In this document: one piece after another, positions 37,682 to 47,183 of the stretch
Layout of the letters: each line of letters starts with the position of its first letter
Numbering within the stretch: the first letter of the stretch is position 1
Assembly: GCF_002002725.1 (NCBI RefSeq)
Contig: NZ_MUNW01000064.1
Location: 124,001 to 188,000 of the forward strand
Direction: 5' to 3'
Length of the DNA: 64,000 nt
From: Sinorhizobium sp. A49
GTDB taxonomy: Bacteria; Pseudomonadota; Alphaproteobacteria; Rhizobiales; Rhizobiaceae
Position numbers and translations under genes: made by a program
Notes under the pieces: model-generated
Database searches by the model: none
What the model saw: the letters and a program-made list of their open reading frames with translations, nothing else
Told to the model about the DNA's origin: nothing

Positions 37682-38866
37682 TCAGACCTCCTGGCCGGCC
37701 GCAAAGCCCGACGCCCATGCCCATTGGAAATTGTAGCCGCCGAGCCAACCGGTCACATCGACGCATTCGCCGACGAAATAGAGGCCGGGAACAGACTTGG
37801 CCTGCATCGTCTTTGAATCGAGACCGCTGGTGTCGACGCCGCCCAGCGTCACCTCGGCCGTGCGGTAGCCTTCGGAACCGGCCGGCTTGATCGTCCAGGC
37901 CTGGATAGTGGCCGAAAGCGCGTCGATGCTCCTGTCGGAGAGGTCGGCGAGTTGCTTTCCCGTGAGCTTGGCGGCATCGGCAAAAAATTGCGCCAGCCGC
38001 CGCGGCAGAATATCGGCGAGAACCGTCTGGACCGCCTGCTTGCCGTTGGTTCGGCGCATGCCCTTTACGATCGAGGCGATATCGATATCGGGCATCAGCT
38101 TCAACACGATATCCTGCCCCTCGCGCCAATAGGAAGAGATCTGCAGGATCGCCGGGCCGCTCAAGCCCCGGTGGGTGATCAGCACCGCCTCGCGAAAGGC
38201 CGCCTTGCCGGAGCGCGCTTCGGCATCGGCGGCAACGCCCGCCAGTTCGCCGATGGTTTCAAGCTGCACTGGGTCGAGCGTCAGCGGCACAAGCCCGGGA
38301 CGGGTCTCGACCAGCGCCAATCCAAACTGCTCGGCGATCTTATAGGCAAGCCCGGTCGCCCCCATCTTCGGGATGGACTTGCCGCCGCTGGCAATCACCA
38401 GCGACTGCGCATCAACAGGTCCGTCGCCGGTCATGACCCGAAAGCCTGCGCCATGGCGCTCGACACTCTCGACCGTCGTCTCCAGCCGAAGCTCGACGCC
38501 CGCGTCGCGCATCTCTGACAGCAGCATCCTGATGATGTCCTTGGCCGAGTGATCGCAGAACAATTGCCCCAAGGTCTTTTCGTGCCAGGCGATGCCGTGC
38601 TTTTCGACAAGCGCGAGGAAGTCGCGCGCGCCGTAGCGCGCGAGCGCCGATTTGCAGAAATGCGGATTGGCCGAAAGGAAGTTCTTCGGCCCGGCGTGAA
38701 TGTTGGTGAAGTTGCAGCGGCCGCCGCCGGAGATGCGGATCTTTTCGCCCGGCGCCTTGGCATGGTCGATGACGAGCACGCGCCGGCCACGCTTGCCGGC
38801 TTCGATCGCGCACATCATGCCGGCAGCACCCGCGCCAATGATCACCACATCCTTCTTTTCAGCCAC
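37682..38866 (-). CDS. HI0933/YhiN-family FAD-dependent oxidoreductase
   Basis: 394 residues. N-terminal dinucleotide-binding motif VVIIGAGAAGMMCAIEAGKRG, then KIRISGGGRCNFTN, the signature of the HI0933 family, and a C-terminal FAD closure VPGLYFVGECVDVTGWLGGYNFQWAWASG. A central insert carries GGDTSGL-like GGVDTSGLDSKTM. The family is widespread, binds FAD, and its physiological reaction is not known. Divergent from puuA-like gene. ATG at 38866 is the first good start. Confidence 0.9.
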   Translation of the reverse strand: MAEKKDVVIIGAGAAGMMCAIEAGKRGRRVLVIDHAKAPGEKIRISGGGRCNFTNIHAGPKNFLSANPHFCKSALARYGARDFLALVEKHGIAWHEKTLGQLFCDHSAKDIIRMLLSEMRDAGVELRLETTVESVERHGAGFRVMTGDGPVDAQSLVIASGGKSIPKMGATGLAYKIAEQFGLALVETRPGLVPLTLDPVQLETIGELAGVAADAEARSGKAAFREAVLITHRGLSGPAILQISSYWREGQDIVLKLMPDIDIASIVKGMRRTNGKQAVQTVLADILPRRLAQFFADAAKLTGKQLADLSDRSIDALSATIQAWTIKPAGSEGYRTAEVTLGGVDTSGLDSKTMQAKSVPGLYFVGECVDVTGWLGGYNFQWAWASGFAAGQEV

Positions 38867-38990
38867 GCATCACCTTTAAGCTCTTCAGCGCATTCCTTTC
38901 CGGTCAAGGAGGCGAAAGTCAATCGCCCTGCTCTAGCCAATTGGCAATCTCCGGTTATGATGCGCCATCCGAAGCCAAAACCGGTGATTT

Positions 38991-40427
38991 ATGCCCTCCA
39001 AGAGAAGTGCTGCCCAACAAACAACGAAAATCAGCAAATCCTCGAAAATACCCGCCGCCCTGCATTCCCTCCGAGGCGTGAAGACCTGGAAGGAAGCAAC
39101 GGACTGGCTGAAGATCCGCGGGATCGAAGACATCGAATGCATCACCCCCGACCTTGCCGGCGTTCCCCGCGGCAAGATGATGCCGACCTCCAAGTTCACG
39201 TCCAACACCTCGCTGGCGCTGCCATCAGCCGTCTACCGCCACACGATCTCAGGCGAATATCCCGACGAGACCGGACAGTTCCGCTACGATTCGCGCGACA
39301 GCGACATCAAGCTCGTGCCCGATCTGTCGACGCTTTCGGTCGTGCCGTGGGAAACGGATCCGACCGCGCAGGTGATCTGCGACATCGTCGGCTCGGAGGG
39401 CGAGCAGATCAGCTACACGCCGCGCAACGTCCTGAAGCGCGTGGTCGACCTCTATCGCCAGAAGGGCTGGAAGCCGGTCGTCGCACCGGAGATCGAGTTC
39501 TACCTCGTCGCCACCAACGACGATCCCGACTATCCGCTGCATCCGCCGAAAGGCCGCTCCGGCCGCTCGATCCTCGGCGGCCAGGGTTATTCGATCGCCG
39601 GCATCAACGAATTCGACGAACTGATCGACGACATCTATCACTTCTCCGAAAAGCAGGGTCTGGAGATCGACACGCTGATCCACGAGGAAGGTCCGGCGCA
39701 GCTCGAGATCAACCTTCGTCACGGCGATCCGATCGAGCTTGCCGACCAGGTGTTCCTGTTCAAGCGCACCATTCGCGAAGCGGCGCTGAAGCACGGCATC
39801 TACGCGACCTTCATGGCCAAGCCTATGCAAGGACAGCCGGGTTCGGCCATGCACATCCACCAGTCGGTGATCGAGATCAACACCGGCCGCAACCTGTTTT
39901 CCAATCCGGATGGTTCCGCCTCCAAGGAGTTTTTCAACTTCATCGGCGGCATGCAGCACTATGTGCCGCGTACGCTGGTGATGATGGCGCCCTATGTGAA
40001 CTCCTTCCGCCGGCTGACGCCCGATATGTCGGCGCCGGTGAACACGGCCTGGGGCTACGACAATCGCACGACCGCCTTCCGCATTCCTGTTTCCGAGCCG
40101 GTTGCGCGGCGGATCGAGAACCGGCTACCAAGCTCGGACGCCAACCCCTATCTGGCGCTCGCCGCTTCGCTTGCCTGCGGCTATCTGGGCATCATCGAGG
40201 GTCGCGAACCCTCGGCACCGACGGCAGACACGGCCAACGAAGGCGAGATCGATCTGCCGCGTGGATTGCTCGAGGCCGTCGCCCTGCTCGAATCGGCACC
40301 GTCCCTTGCCGAGGTGCTGAGCCCCGAGTTCATCGCCATCTATGCCGGCGTGAAGCGCGGCGAGTTCGAAACCTTCATGCAGGTCATCAGCCCCTGGGAA
40401 CGCGAGTTCCTGTTGCTGAACGTCTGA
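38991..40427 (+). CDS. puuA: Gamma-glutamylputrescine synthetase-like glutamine synthetase
   Basis: 478 residues, glutamine-synthetase fold of the PuuA/GlnA-like group. Metal and ATP sites are visible: APEIEFYL, EEGPAQLEINLRHGDP, MHIHQS, NRTTAFRIP. It ends in LLLNV without the adenylylation Tyr motif of GlnA. It is followed 16 bp later by a PuuB-like oxidase. In E. coli PuuA joins glutamate to putrescine and PuuB oxidises the product. The potFGHI importer nearby supports putrescine as substrate; related enzymes act on other amines. Start ATG 38991 is assumed; the ribosome site is poor. Confidence 0.85.
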   Translation: MPSKRSAAQQTTKISKSSKIPAALHSLRGVKTWKEATDWLKIRGIEDIECITPDLAGVPRGKMMPTSKFTSNTSLALPSAVYRHTISGEYPDETGQFRYDSRDSDIKLVPDLSTLSVVPWETDPTAQVICDIVGSEGEQISYTPRNVLKRVVDLYRQKGWKPVVAPEIEFYLVATNDDPDYPLHPPKGRSGRSILGGQGYSIAGINEFDELIDDIYHFSEKQGLEIDTLIHEEGPAQLEINLRHGDPIELADQVFLFKRTIREAALKHGIYATFMAKPMQGQPGSAMHIHQSVIEINTGRNLFSNPDGSASKEFFNFIGGMQHYVPRTLVMMAPYVNSFRRLTPDMSAPVNTAWGYDNRTTAFRIPVSEPVARRIENRLPSSDANPYLALAASLACGYLGIIEGREPSAPTADTANEGEIDLPRGLLEAVALLESAPSLAEVLSPEFIAIYAGVKRGEFETFMQVISPWEREFLLLNV

Positions 40428-40443
40428 CCTGAAAGGCGATCCG

Positions 40444-41730
40444 ATGCCCTGGCAAAGCCCGATCTCGCCCGGTTACTCCTGGTATGAGGCAACCGTTCCG
40501 GATCGACCGGAATTCCCGCCGATGGCGGGATCGCGCAAGGCGGATGTCGCCGTCATCGGCGGCGGCTACACCGGGCTTCAGGCAGCCTACAATCTTGCGC
40601 GCCAGGGCGTCGATGTCACCCTCATCGACGCCTGCCGCTTCGGCGACGGCGCGTCGGGACGCAATGGCGGCCAGTTCGGCACCGGCCAGCGCGCCTGGGC
40701 CGACGAAACCGAGGAAACGCTCGGCCACGAACGGGCGCAAGCGCTGTTCGACATGGCCGAAAATGCCAAGCGACACGTGCTCGACTTCGCCGCCGAACAT
40801 GCCATAGACATCGAGTTCATGCCCGGGCAGCTTTCCGTCGGCCACAAGAAGAGCCTGGAGAAAGACTATCGCGACCACGCCGAGGCGATGGCGACCCGCT
40901 TCGGCTATCCGCATCTCTCGTTCATGGAGCGGGAGGAGACGGCAAGCCGGCTCGGATCGAGCCGCTATCACTTCGGCATCCGCGATGCCGGCACCGGCCA
41001 TATCCATCCGCTGAAACTGCTCGTCGGGCTCGCCAGACAGGCGGCCCTTGCCGGCGCCAACCTGTTCGAGCAGACAAAGGCTGAGAAGATCGAGCGCAAG
41101 GGGGCGGCGATTGTGATCACCACCGATCGCGGCACGGTCACCGCCGATCGGGTGCTCGTCGCCTGCAACGCCTATATCGGCAATCTCGAGCCGGTGAGCG
41201 CCAGCCACGTGATGCCGATCCGTTCCTTCATCGGTGCGACCGAGGTCCTCTCCGCTCATCCGAATGTACTGCCCGGCGGCGAGTCGGTCGACGATTCGCG
41301 TTTTGTCGTGCGCTACTTCCGCAAGTCGAAAGACGGGCGGCTGCTGTTCGGCGGGCGCGAAGCCTACACCGCCGACAACCCGCGCGACATCTCCACCCAT
41401 ATCCGCCGGCAGATCAGCGAGATCTATCCGGAACTCGGCAATGTCGAGATCACCCATGGCTGGGGCGGCTCCGTCGGCATCACCATGCCGCGCACGCCCT
41501 TCTGTCGCGAGGTGATGCCGGGCGTCACGTCGATCGGCGGCTATTCCGGCCATGGGGTCATGCTTTCCAACTATTGCGGCAAGCTCTACGCTGACCTGGC
41601 GCTTGGCAAAGAGACGGAACTCGACCTGTTGAAAGCCTTGAAAATACCGGCTTTTCCCGGTGGAGCGCGCTTCCGCTCGCCGCTTCTGTTTCTGGCGCTG
41701 AGCTGGTACGCCCTGCGCGACAAGCTCTAG
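40444..41730 (+). CDS. puuB: Gamma-glutamylputrescine oxidase-like FAD oxidoreductase
   Basis: 428 residues, DAO-family flavoprotein. FAD-binding ADVAVIGGGYTGLQAAYNLARQGVDVTLID at residues about 34-63, the PuuB-type DGASGRNGGQFGTGQRAW, and C-terminal HGWGGSVGITMPRTPF followed by GYSGHGVMLSNYCGKL. The N-terminus SPGYSWYEATVPDRPEFP matches PuuB-type enzymes. It begins 16 bp after the puuA-like gene (AAAGGCGATCCG before ATG), so the two form an operon for the first two steps of putrescine breakdown. Confidence 0.87.
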   Translation: MPWQSPISPGYSWYEATVPDRPEFPPMAGSRKADVAVIGGGYTGLQAAYNLARQGVDVTLIDACRFGDGASGRNGGQFGTGQRAWADETEETLGHERAQALFDMAENAKRHVLDFAAEHAIDIEFMPGQLSVGHKKSLEKDYRDHAEAMATRFGYPHLSFMEREETASRLGSSRYHFGIRDAGTGHIHPLKLLVGLARQAALAGANLFEQTKAEKIERKGAAIVITTDRGTVTADRVLVACNAYIGNLEPVSASHVMPIRSFIGATEVLSAHPNVLPGGESVDDSRFVVRYFRKSKDGRLLFGGREAYTADNPRDISTHIRRQISEIYPELGNVEITHGWGGSVGITMPRTPFCREVMPGVTSIGGYSGHGVMLSNYCGKLYADLALGKETELDLLKALKIPAFPGGARFRSPLLFLALSWYALRDKL

Positions 41731-41828
41731 GATGAGCATTTGCGAGCATTTTATTGCGTCGCACCCTAGCGCCTTTAAATCGATTAGATTATATGTGTCC
41801 CTGACCTGAACAAGATCGAGATTATCCC

Positions 41829-43304
41829 ATGAGCAGCCAGATCATTCCCGTCGAACCGTTTGACTATGTCGTGTTCGGGGGCACCGGCGATCTCGCCGAG
41901 CGCAAGCTGCTGCCAGCGCTCTATCACCGCCAGATGGAAGGCCAGATCACTGAGCCGACCCGCATCATCGGCGCCTCGCGCGCCGCATTGACGCATGAGG
42001 AATATCGCAAGTTCGCCGCCGATGCGCTGAAGGAACACCTGAAGCCGGCGGAATACAATGAAGAGGAAGTGGCGAAGTTCACCGCCCGTCTCTTCTACGT
42101 CTCCGTCGACGCCAAGTCCGATCAGGGCTGGGATACGCTGAAGAAGATCCTGGAAGAGGGCAAGGAGCGCATTCGCGCCTTCTACCTCGCCGTCGGACCG
42201 GCGATCTTCGGCGATATCTCGGAAAAGATCCGCGACCACAAGCTGATCACCAAGACCACCCGCATCGTCGTCGAAAAGCCGATCGGGCGCGACCTCGCGT
42301 CCGCGACCGAGCTCAACGACACCATCGGCAAGGTCTTTCGCGAAGAGCAGATCTTCCGCATCGACCACTACCTCGGCAAGGAGACGGTGCAGAACCTGAT
42401 GGCGCTGCGTTTCGCCAATGCGCTCTATGAGCCGCTGTGGAACTCCGCCCATATCGACCACGTGCAGATCACCGTTTCGGAAGCCGTCGGCCTCGAAAAT
42501 CGCGCCGGCTACTACGACAAGGCAGGCGCCTTGCGCGACATGGTGCAGAACCACATCCTGCAGCTCGTCTGCTTCGTTGCGATGGAAGCGCCGACGTCGA
42601 TGGATGCGGAAGCCGTGCGCGACGAAAAGCTCAAGGTTCTGCGCGCCCTGAAGCCGGTCAACGCGTCCAATGTCGAGCAGGTGACGGTGCGCGGCCAGTA
42701 CCGTGCGGGGGCATCCGCCGGCGGCCCGGTCAAGGGCTACCTGGAAGAGCTTGAAGGCGGCGTCTCGAACACCGAAACCTTCGTCGCGATCAAGGCCGAG
42801 GTCAGCAATTGGCGCTGGGCCGGCGTGCCGTTTTACATCCGCACAGGCAAGCGGCTTGCCGGACGCATGTCCGAAATCGTCATTACCTTCAAGCAGATTC
42901 CGCATTCGATCTTCGACAACAGTGCCGGTCGGATTTCGGCGAACCAGCTCGTCATTCGCCTGCAGCCGAACGAAGGCGTCAAGCAGTCGCTGATGATCAA
43001 GGACCCGGGCCCGGGCGGCATGCGCCTTCGCAACGTCTCGCTCGACATGAGCTTTGCCGAGGCCTTCGACGTGCGCAACGCCGATGCCTATGAGCGGCTG
43101 TTGTTCGACGTCGTGCGCAACAACCAGACGCTGTTCGTTCGCCGCGACGAGGTCGAGGCCGCATGGAAATGGGTCGACCCGATCCTGAAGGCCTGGGAAG
43201 AGACCGGACAGCAGGTGCAGGGTTACACCGCCGGCACCTGGGGTCCGAGCCAGTCGATCGCGCTGATCGAGCGTGACGGCCGCACCTGGCACGATGCGAT
43301 ATAG
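41829..43304 (+). CDS. zwf: Glucose-6-phosphate 1-dehydrogenase
   Basis: 491 residues. Oxidises glucose-6-phosphate to 6-phosphogluconolactone with NAD(P)+. Coenzyme motif GGTGDLAERKLLPALYHRQ near the N-terminus; active-site motif RIDHYLGKETVQNL with the catalytic His (about residue 179) is intact. First gene of zwf-pgl, with edd following, the Entner-Doudoroff entry route that rhizobia use in place of glycolysis. Upstream 98 bp include an A+T-rich element (GATTAGATTATATG) suitable as a -10 region. Confidence 0.97.
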   Translation: MSSQIIPVEPFDYVVFGGTGDLAERKLLPALYHRQMEGQITEPTRIIGASRAALTHEEYRKFAADALKEHLKPAEYNEEEVAKFTARLFYVSVDAKSDQGWDTLKKILEEGKERIRAFYLAVGPAIFGDISEKIRDHKLITKTTRIVVEKPIGRDLASATELNDTIGKVFREEQIFRIDHYLGKETVQNLMALRFANALYEPLWNSAHIDHVQITVSEAVGLENRAGYYDKAGALRDMVQNHILQLVCFVAMEAPTSMDAEAVRDEKLKVLRALKPVNASNVEQVTVRGQYRAGASAGGPVKGYLEELEGGVSNTETFVAIKAEVSNWRWAGVPFYIRTGKRLAGRMSEIVITFKQIPHSIFDNSAGRISANQLVIRLQPNEGVKQSLMIKDPGPGGMRLRNVSLDMSFAEAFDVRNADAYERLLFDVVRNNQTLFVRRDEVEAAWKWVDPILKAWEETGQQVQGYTAGTWGPSQSIALIERDGRTWHDAI

Positions 43305-43311
43305 GTTGGAA

Positions 43312-44010
43312 ATGAGCACGACGCTTCACACATTCGACACTGGCGCTGCGCTGGCCGAAGGCCTGGCGGACGCCGTCGGCGCAACACTTGCGGCCGGCAT
43401 TGCTGCCCGCGGAACGGCAAGCATTGCCGTTTCCGGCGGCTCCACGCCCAAGGCCTTCTTCCAGGCGCTCGCCAAAAAAGATATCGACTGGGACAAGGTG
43501 ACGGTCACGCTGGTGGACGAACGCTTCGTTCCGCCGGAAAGTGATCGCTCCAACCATGCGCTGGTGACAGCCAACCTGCTGCAGGGTCCCGCGGCTAAAG
43601 CGCATTTTCTTCCGCTTTACCACGCAGCCGCTTCGGCAGAAGATGCGGCCGTGCTGGCCAGCAACGAGACGGCAAAGATCGGCGCTCCCTTCGACGTCGT
43701 CGTGCTCGGCATGGGAACGGATGGCCACACCGCGTCGTTCTTCCCGGGTGGAACGCAGCTTTCAAGGGCGATCGACGCGACGACGCCACGCGGCGTGATG
43801 ACCATGGAAGCAGAGGGCGCCGGCGAACCGCGGCTGACTTTTACCTTCTCCAGCCTTCAGGATGCGAGACTCCTGGTCCTGCACATCGAAGGCGAAGGCA
43901 AGAAGGTGGTGCTGGCCAAGGCGGAAGGCCCCGGCGACGAGGCCGAGATGCCGATCCGCACCATGCTGCGCCGTGCGGCCTCGCCGCTGCAGATATACTG
44001 GGCGCCATAA
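43312..44010 (+). CDS. pgl: 6-phosphogluconolactonase
   Basis: 232 residues, DevB-type. Hydrolyses 6-phosphogluconolactone. Motifs SGGSTPKAFFQAL, LVDERFVPPESDRSN and LGMGTDGHTASFFPG are all typical. ATG 43312 follows the zwf stop by seven bases with AGGTTGGAA as ribosome site; the upstream in-frame ATG at 43273 inside zwf is ignored. Second gene of the operon. Confidence 0.96.
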   Translation: MSTTLHTFDTGAALAEGLADAVGATLAAGIAARGTASIAVSGGSTPKAFFQALAKKDIDWDKVTVTLVDERFVPPESDRSNHALVTANLLQGPAAKAHFLPLYHAAASAEDAAVLASNETAKIGAPFDVVVLGMGTDGHTASFFPGGTQLSRAIDATTPRGVMTMEAEGAGEPRLTFTFSSLQDARLLVLHIEGEGKKVVLAKAEGPGDEAEMPIRTMLRRAASPLQIYWAP

Positions 44011-44187
44011 CGGCCGGATTTCCGGCCGGTTCAGGACACTTTCAACCGGTGGCGCCCCACCGGAACGCGAAGGTGTTGAAAGAGCTCATACCGGGGCGTG
44101 GCCTGCACGTTCTCCCAGGCAGTCAACGCTCCGGATCGATGACAGGATGAAGATGAGGAGCGTGAGTGCTCCGGAACAGGATTTGCC

Positions 44188-46008
44188 ATGTCCGCCGATT
44201 CCCGTATTGCCGCAATCACCGCCCGTATCGTCGAGCGCTCTAAGCCGCACCGAGAGCCCTATCTCGATCGCGTTCGCCGTGCCGCCTCGAGCGGGCCGCA
44301 TCGCAGCGTTCTCGGCTGTGGCAACCTTGCGCACGGATTTGCCGTCTGTTCCCCCGCCGAGAAGGTGGCGCTCGCGGGCGACCGCGTCGCCAACCTCGGC
44401 ATCATCACCTCCTATAACGACATGCTCTCGGCGCATCAGCCGTTCGAGACCTATCCGGCGCTGATCCGCCAAGCGGCACACGAGGCAGGCGGCGTTGCCC
44501 AGGTCGCCGGCGGTGTACCTGCCATGTGCGACGGCGTCACCCAGGGCCAGCCGGGCATGGAGCTGTCGCTGTTTTCGCGCGACCTGATCGCCATGGCTGC
44601 CGGGGTCGGCCTGTCGCACAACATGTTCGATTCCACTGTCTACCTCGGCGTCTGCGACAAGATCGTGCCCGGCCTTGTCATCGCGGCGCTGACCTTCGGC
44701 CATCTGCCGGCGGTGTTCGTGCCGGCCGGACCGATGACGACGGGCCTGCCGAACGACGAGAAGGCCCGCGTGCGCCAGCTCTTTGCCGAAGGCAAGGTCG
44801 GCCGCGAGGAACTGCTCGAAGCGGAATCCAAGTCCTACCATGGGCCCGGCACCTGCACCTTCTACGGCACGGCCAATTCCAACCAGATGCTGATGGAGAT
44901 CATGGGCTTCCATCTGCCCGGCGCGTCCTTCATCAATCCCGGCACGCCGCTGCGCGACGCGCTGACGAAGGAAGCGACGAAGCGGGCGCTGGCGATCACC
45001 GCCATGGGCAACGAGTTCACGCCGGCAGGCGAAATGATCGACGAACGCTCGATCGTCAACGGTGTCGTCGGCCTACATGCCACCGGCGGCTCGACCAACC
45101 ACACCATGCATATCGTCGCCATGGCGCGCGCCGCCGGCATCCTTCTGACCTGGCAGGACATTTCCGAGCTTTCCGATATCGTGCCGCTGCTTGCCCGCGT
45201 CTATCCGAACGGCCTTGCCGACGTGAACCACTTCCATGCCGCTGGCGGCATGGGCTTCCTGATCAGCCAGTTGCTTCGCGGCGGCCTGTTGCATGACGAT
45301 GTGCGCACTGTCGTCGGCCAGGGTCTCGATGCCTACAAGATCGACGTCCGGCTCGGGGCTGATGGCGGTGTCGAGCGCGTGCCGACGCCGGCCGAAAGCG
45401 CCGATCCCAAGGTGCTCTCCACCATTGACAAGCCGTTCCAGCACTCGGGTGGCCTCAAGATGCTGACCGGCAATCTCGGCAAGGCGGTGATCAAGATCTC
45501 CGCCGTCAAGCCGGACCGCCACGTCATCGAAGCGCCTGCGAAGATCTTCCATGATCAGGGAGAGCTGAACGAAGCCTTCAAGGCCGGCAAGCTCGAAGGC
45601 GATTTCGTCGCCGTCGTGCGCTTCCAGGGGCCGAAGGCGAACGGCATGCCGGAACTGCACAAGCTGACGACCGTGCTCGGCATCCTGCAGGATCGCGGCC
45701 AGCGCGTGGCGATCCTCACCGACGGCCGCATGTCGGGCGCCTCGGGCAAGGTGCCCGCCGCCATTCACGTGACGCCGGAAGCCAAGGACGGCGGACCGAT
45801 CGCCCGTATCCAGGAAGGCGACATCGTGCGCATCGATGCCATCACCGGCACAATCGAAGTTCTGGTCGAGGATATCGCGCTGAAGACGCGCATTCCGGCC
45901 CATGCCGATCTCTCCGACAACGAATTCGGCATGGGGCGCGAACTGTTCGCGCCGTTCCGCGCCATTGCCGGCTCGGCCGACCACGGCGCAAGCGTGCTGT
46001 TCAACTGA
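44188..46008 (+). CDS. edd: Phosphogluconate dehydratase
   Basis: 606 residues, IlvD/Edd family. Converts 6-phosphogluconate to KDPG in the Entner-Doudoroff pathway. Iron-sulfur-cluster Cys residues lie in [11 protein letters not shown] and [11 protein letters not shown], plus [37 protein letters not shown] near the C-terminus is the family signature. Lies 177 bp after pgl on the same strand, so it may have its own promoter. KDPG aldolase (eda) is not in the window. Confidence 0.97.
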   Translation: MSADSRIAAITARIVERSKPHREPYLDRVRRAASSGPHRSVLGCGNLAHGFAVCSPAEKVALAGDRVANLGIITSYNDMLSAHQPFETYPALIRQAAHEAGGVAQVAGGVPAMCDGVTQGQPGMELSLFSRDLIAMAAGVGLSHNMFDSTVYLGVCDKIVPGLVIAALTFGHLPAVFVPAGPMTTGLPNDEKARVRQLFAEGKVGREELLEAESKSYHGPGTCTFYGTANSNQMLMEIMGFHLPGASFINPGTPLRDALTKEATKRALAITAMGNEFTPAGEMIDERSIVNGVVGLHATGGSTNHTMHIVAMARAAGILLTWQDISELSDIVPLLARVYPNGLADVNHFHAAGGMGFLISQLLRGGLLHDDVRTVVGQGLDAYKIDVRLGADGGVERVPTPAESADPKVLSTIDKPFQHSGGLKMLTGNLGKAVIKISAVKPDRHVIEAPAKIFHDQGELNEAFKAGKLEGDFVAVVRFQGPKANGMPELHKLTTVLGILQDRGQRVAILTDGRMSGASGKVPAAIHVTPEAKDGGPIARIQEGDIVRIDAITGTIEVLVEDIALKTRIPAHADLSDNEFGMGRELFAPFRAIAGSADHGASVLFN

Positions 46009-46014
46009 ACGGAG

Positions 46015-46040
46015 CCTCGGCGTCACGCCGAGGTTCGTCT
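46015..46040 (+). terminator. Terminator of the zwf-pgl-edd unit
   Basis: CCTCGGCG/CGCCGAGG (46015-46022 with 46026-46033), 3-nt loop, followed by TTCGTCTT. It begins six bases after the edd stop. Confidence 0.8.
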
Positions 46041-46104
46041 TGCCTCATGCGAGTGCTGCCGGGGATGAGCACCGGCAGCCGCACCGACGCTTCGAAAATG
46101 GCGT

Positions 46105-46470
46105 CTATTTCAGCGGCCCTGGAGGCATGTCGTTTCGGCCGTCATAGCGCTTAACTTCGAGCGTGAAGATGTCGACGTCCTCGATGCAGCGCGCATTGAG
46201 CGACACGCGACCGTCCGGGTAGCCGCTGCGCATGATGGCGGCGCTGCAGGTCGGGCAAAAGTGATGGCCCTCGGTCAAGCCGCGCCAGACATAGCTCGAC
46301 AGGCGCCGCTTCTCGGTGATCAGCCGAATCTTGCTGCTATCGACCTTCCAATGCAGAAAGCCGGTGCGCCGGCATGTCGAGCAGTTGCACTCGATCAGGC
46401 CTGAGAGTTCCTCATCAACCTCGATGCAGATGTCGCCGCAATGGCAGGAAAGGCGGTAAGGTCGTTTCAT
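46105..46470 (-). CDS. GFA-family (CENP-V-like) zinc-binding protein
   Basis: 121 residues. Cysteine pattern of the GFA domain: [11 protein letters not shown], then [14 protein letters not shown], then [11 protein letters not shown]. The family name comes from glutathione-dependent formaldehyde-activating enzyme, but most members have no shown activity; here glutathione or formaldehyde use is not implied. Convergent with edd. Starts [12 protein letters not shown] at 46470. Confidence 0.87.
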   Translation of the reverse strand: MKRPYRLSCHCGDICIEVDEELSGLIECNCSTCRRTGFLHWKVDSSKIRLITEKRRLSSYVWRGLTEGHHFCPTCSAAIMRSGYPDGRVSLNARCIEDVDIFTLEVKRYDGRNDMPPGPLK

Positions 46471-46637
46471 CGATCAGTTGCCCCACGTCTGGTGTGCAGG
46501 CGACAACAATCAAACGCCCACGCACCAAGTCAAGCATAGGCTGCAGCGACCTCGAAAGACGATCAATTCGCCACACAAGCGCGTGCCCATCTGCCCGTTT
46601 CAGTCGGACGGAAGCAGCCGCGAGACCGCCTGCGCGT

Positions 46638-47048
46638 TCAGCGATAGATGTCGAGCGTACGGTTCCGGTGGTTCGGATGGGTGCTGTAGACGAAGATGCG
46701 ATTGAGATCGCGGTCGGTCAGAAGCCGCAGGAAGCGCGCTTCGACGATATTGTTGGCGTGCACGCGCTTGAGCAGGCAACCGACCATCTGGATGCGGGCA
46801 CTCGGAATATCGAGGTAGAAATTCTGCGGCAGCTGGTATTTGGTCAGGATACCGAGAACCGCGCCGCTCTTCGACAGCTTGATGATTTCGCAGCGGCGGG
46901 AGCTCAGCTGCGTCATGCCTTTTTCGGTATATTCGATGCGCGCCTCGTTCCGCGTATCCTCCATCGGGAACGTGGTTTCGCGATCGTACATGAAAGATTC
47001 TTCCTTGTTCAGGAAGTGGTTCTGCATCACCGGTGCCGCGGTCGTCAT
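46638..47048 (-). CDS. PilZ-domain-like protein
   Basis: 136 residues. The segment around NEARIEYTEKGMTQLSSRRCEIIKLSKSGAVLGI and the following beta strands (FYLDIPSARIQMVGCLLKRV) resemble PilZ. The c-di-GMP motifs are poor: no clean RxxxR, and DxSxxG reads KLSKSGA. It may therefore not bind c-di-GMP. ATG at 47048; later starts at M8 or M20 (FMYDRETTFPMEDTR) are possible. Sits alone between GFA gene and agl operon. Confidence 0.65.
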   Translation of the reverse strand: MTTAAPVMQNHFLNKEESFMYDRETTFPMEDTRNEARIEYTEKGMTQLSSRRCEIIKLSKSGAVLGILTKYQLPQNFYLDIPSARIQMVGCLLKRVHANNIVEARFLRLLTDRDLNRIFVYSTHPNHRNRTLDIYR

Positions 47049-47128
47049 TCAACAGGCCTCTTAGTATCCCCTGTCCATCAGGCTAGAGGAAGAAATTTAA
47101 CAGAGGGTAGATTGAGAGGCCCGACACA

Positions 47129-47156
47129 GAAAAACCCGTCCGAAAATCGGACGGGT
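47129..47156 (-). terminator. Terminator of the agl operon
   Basis: On the minus strand a 10-bp stem ACCCGTCCGA/TCGGACGGGT (47134-47143 with 47147-47156) is followed by five T. It begins 28 nt after the aglK stop. Confidence 0.9.
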
Positions 47157-47183
47157 CGGTGAGGCAAGCGACGGTGCCTTTCC

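Noticed and set aside
44011-44187. CGGCCGGA/TCCGGCCG palindrome after pgl as a terminator
   Set aside because: Loop is too tight and no U-tract follows; edd on the same strand is probably read through or has its own promoter.
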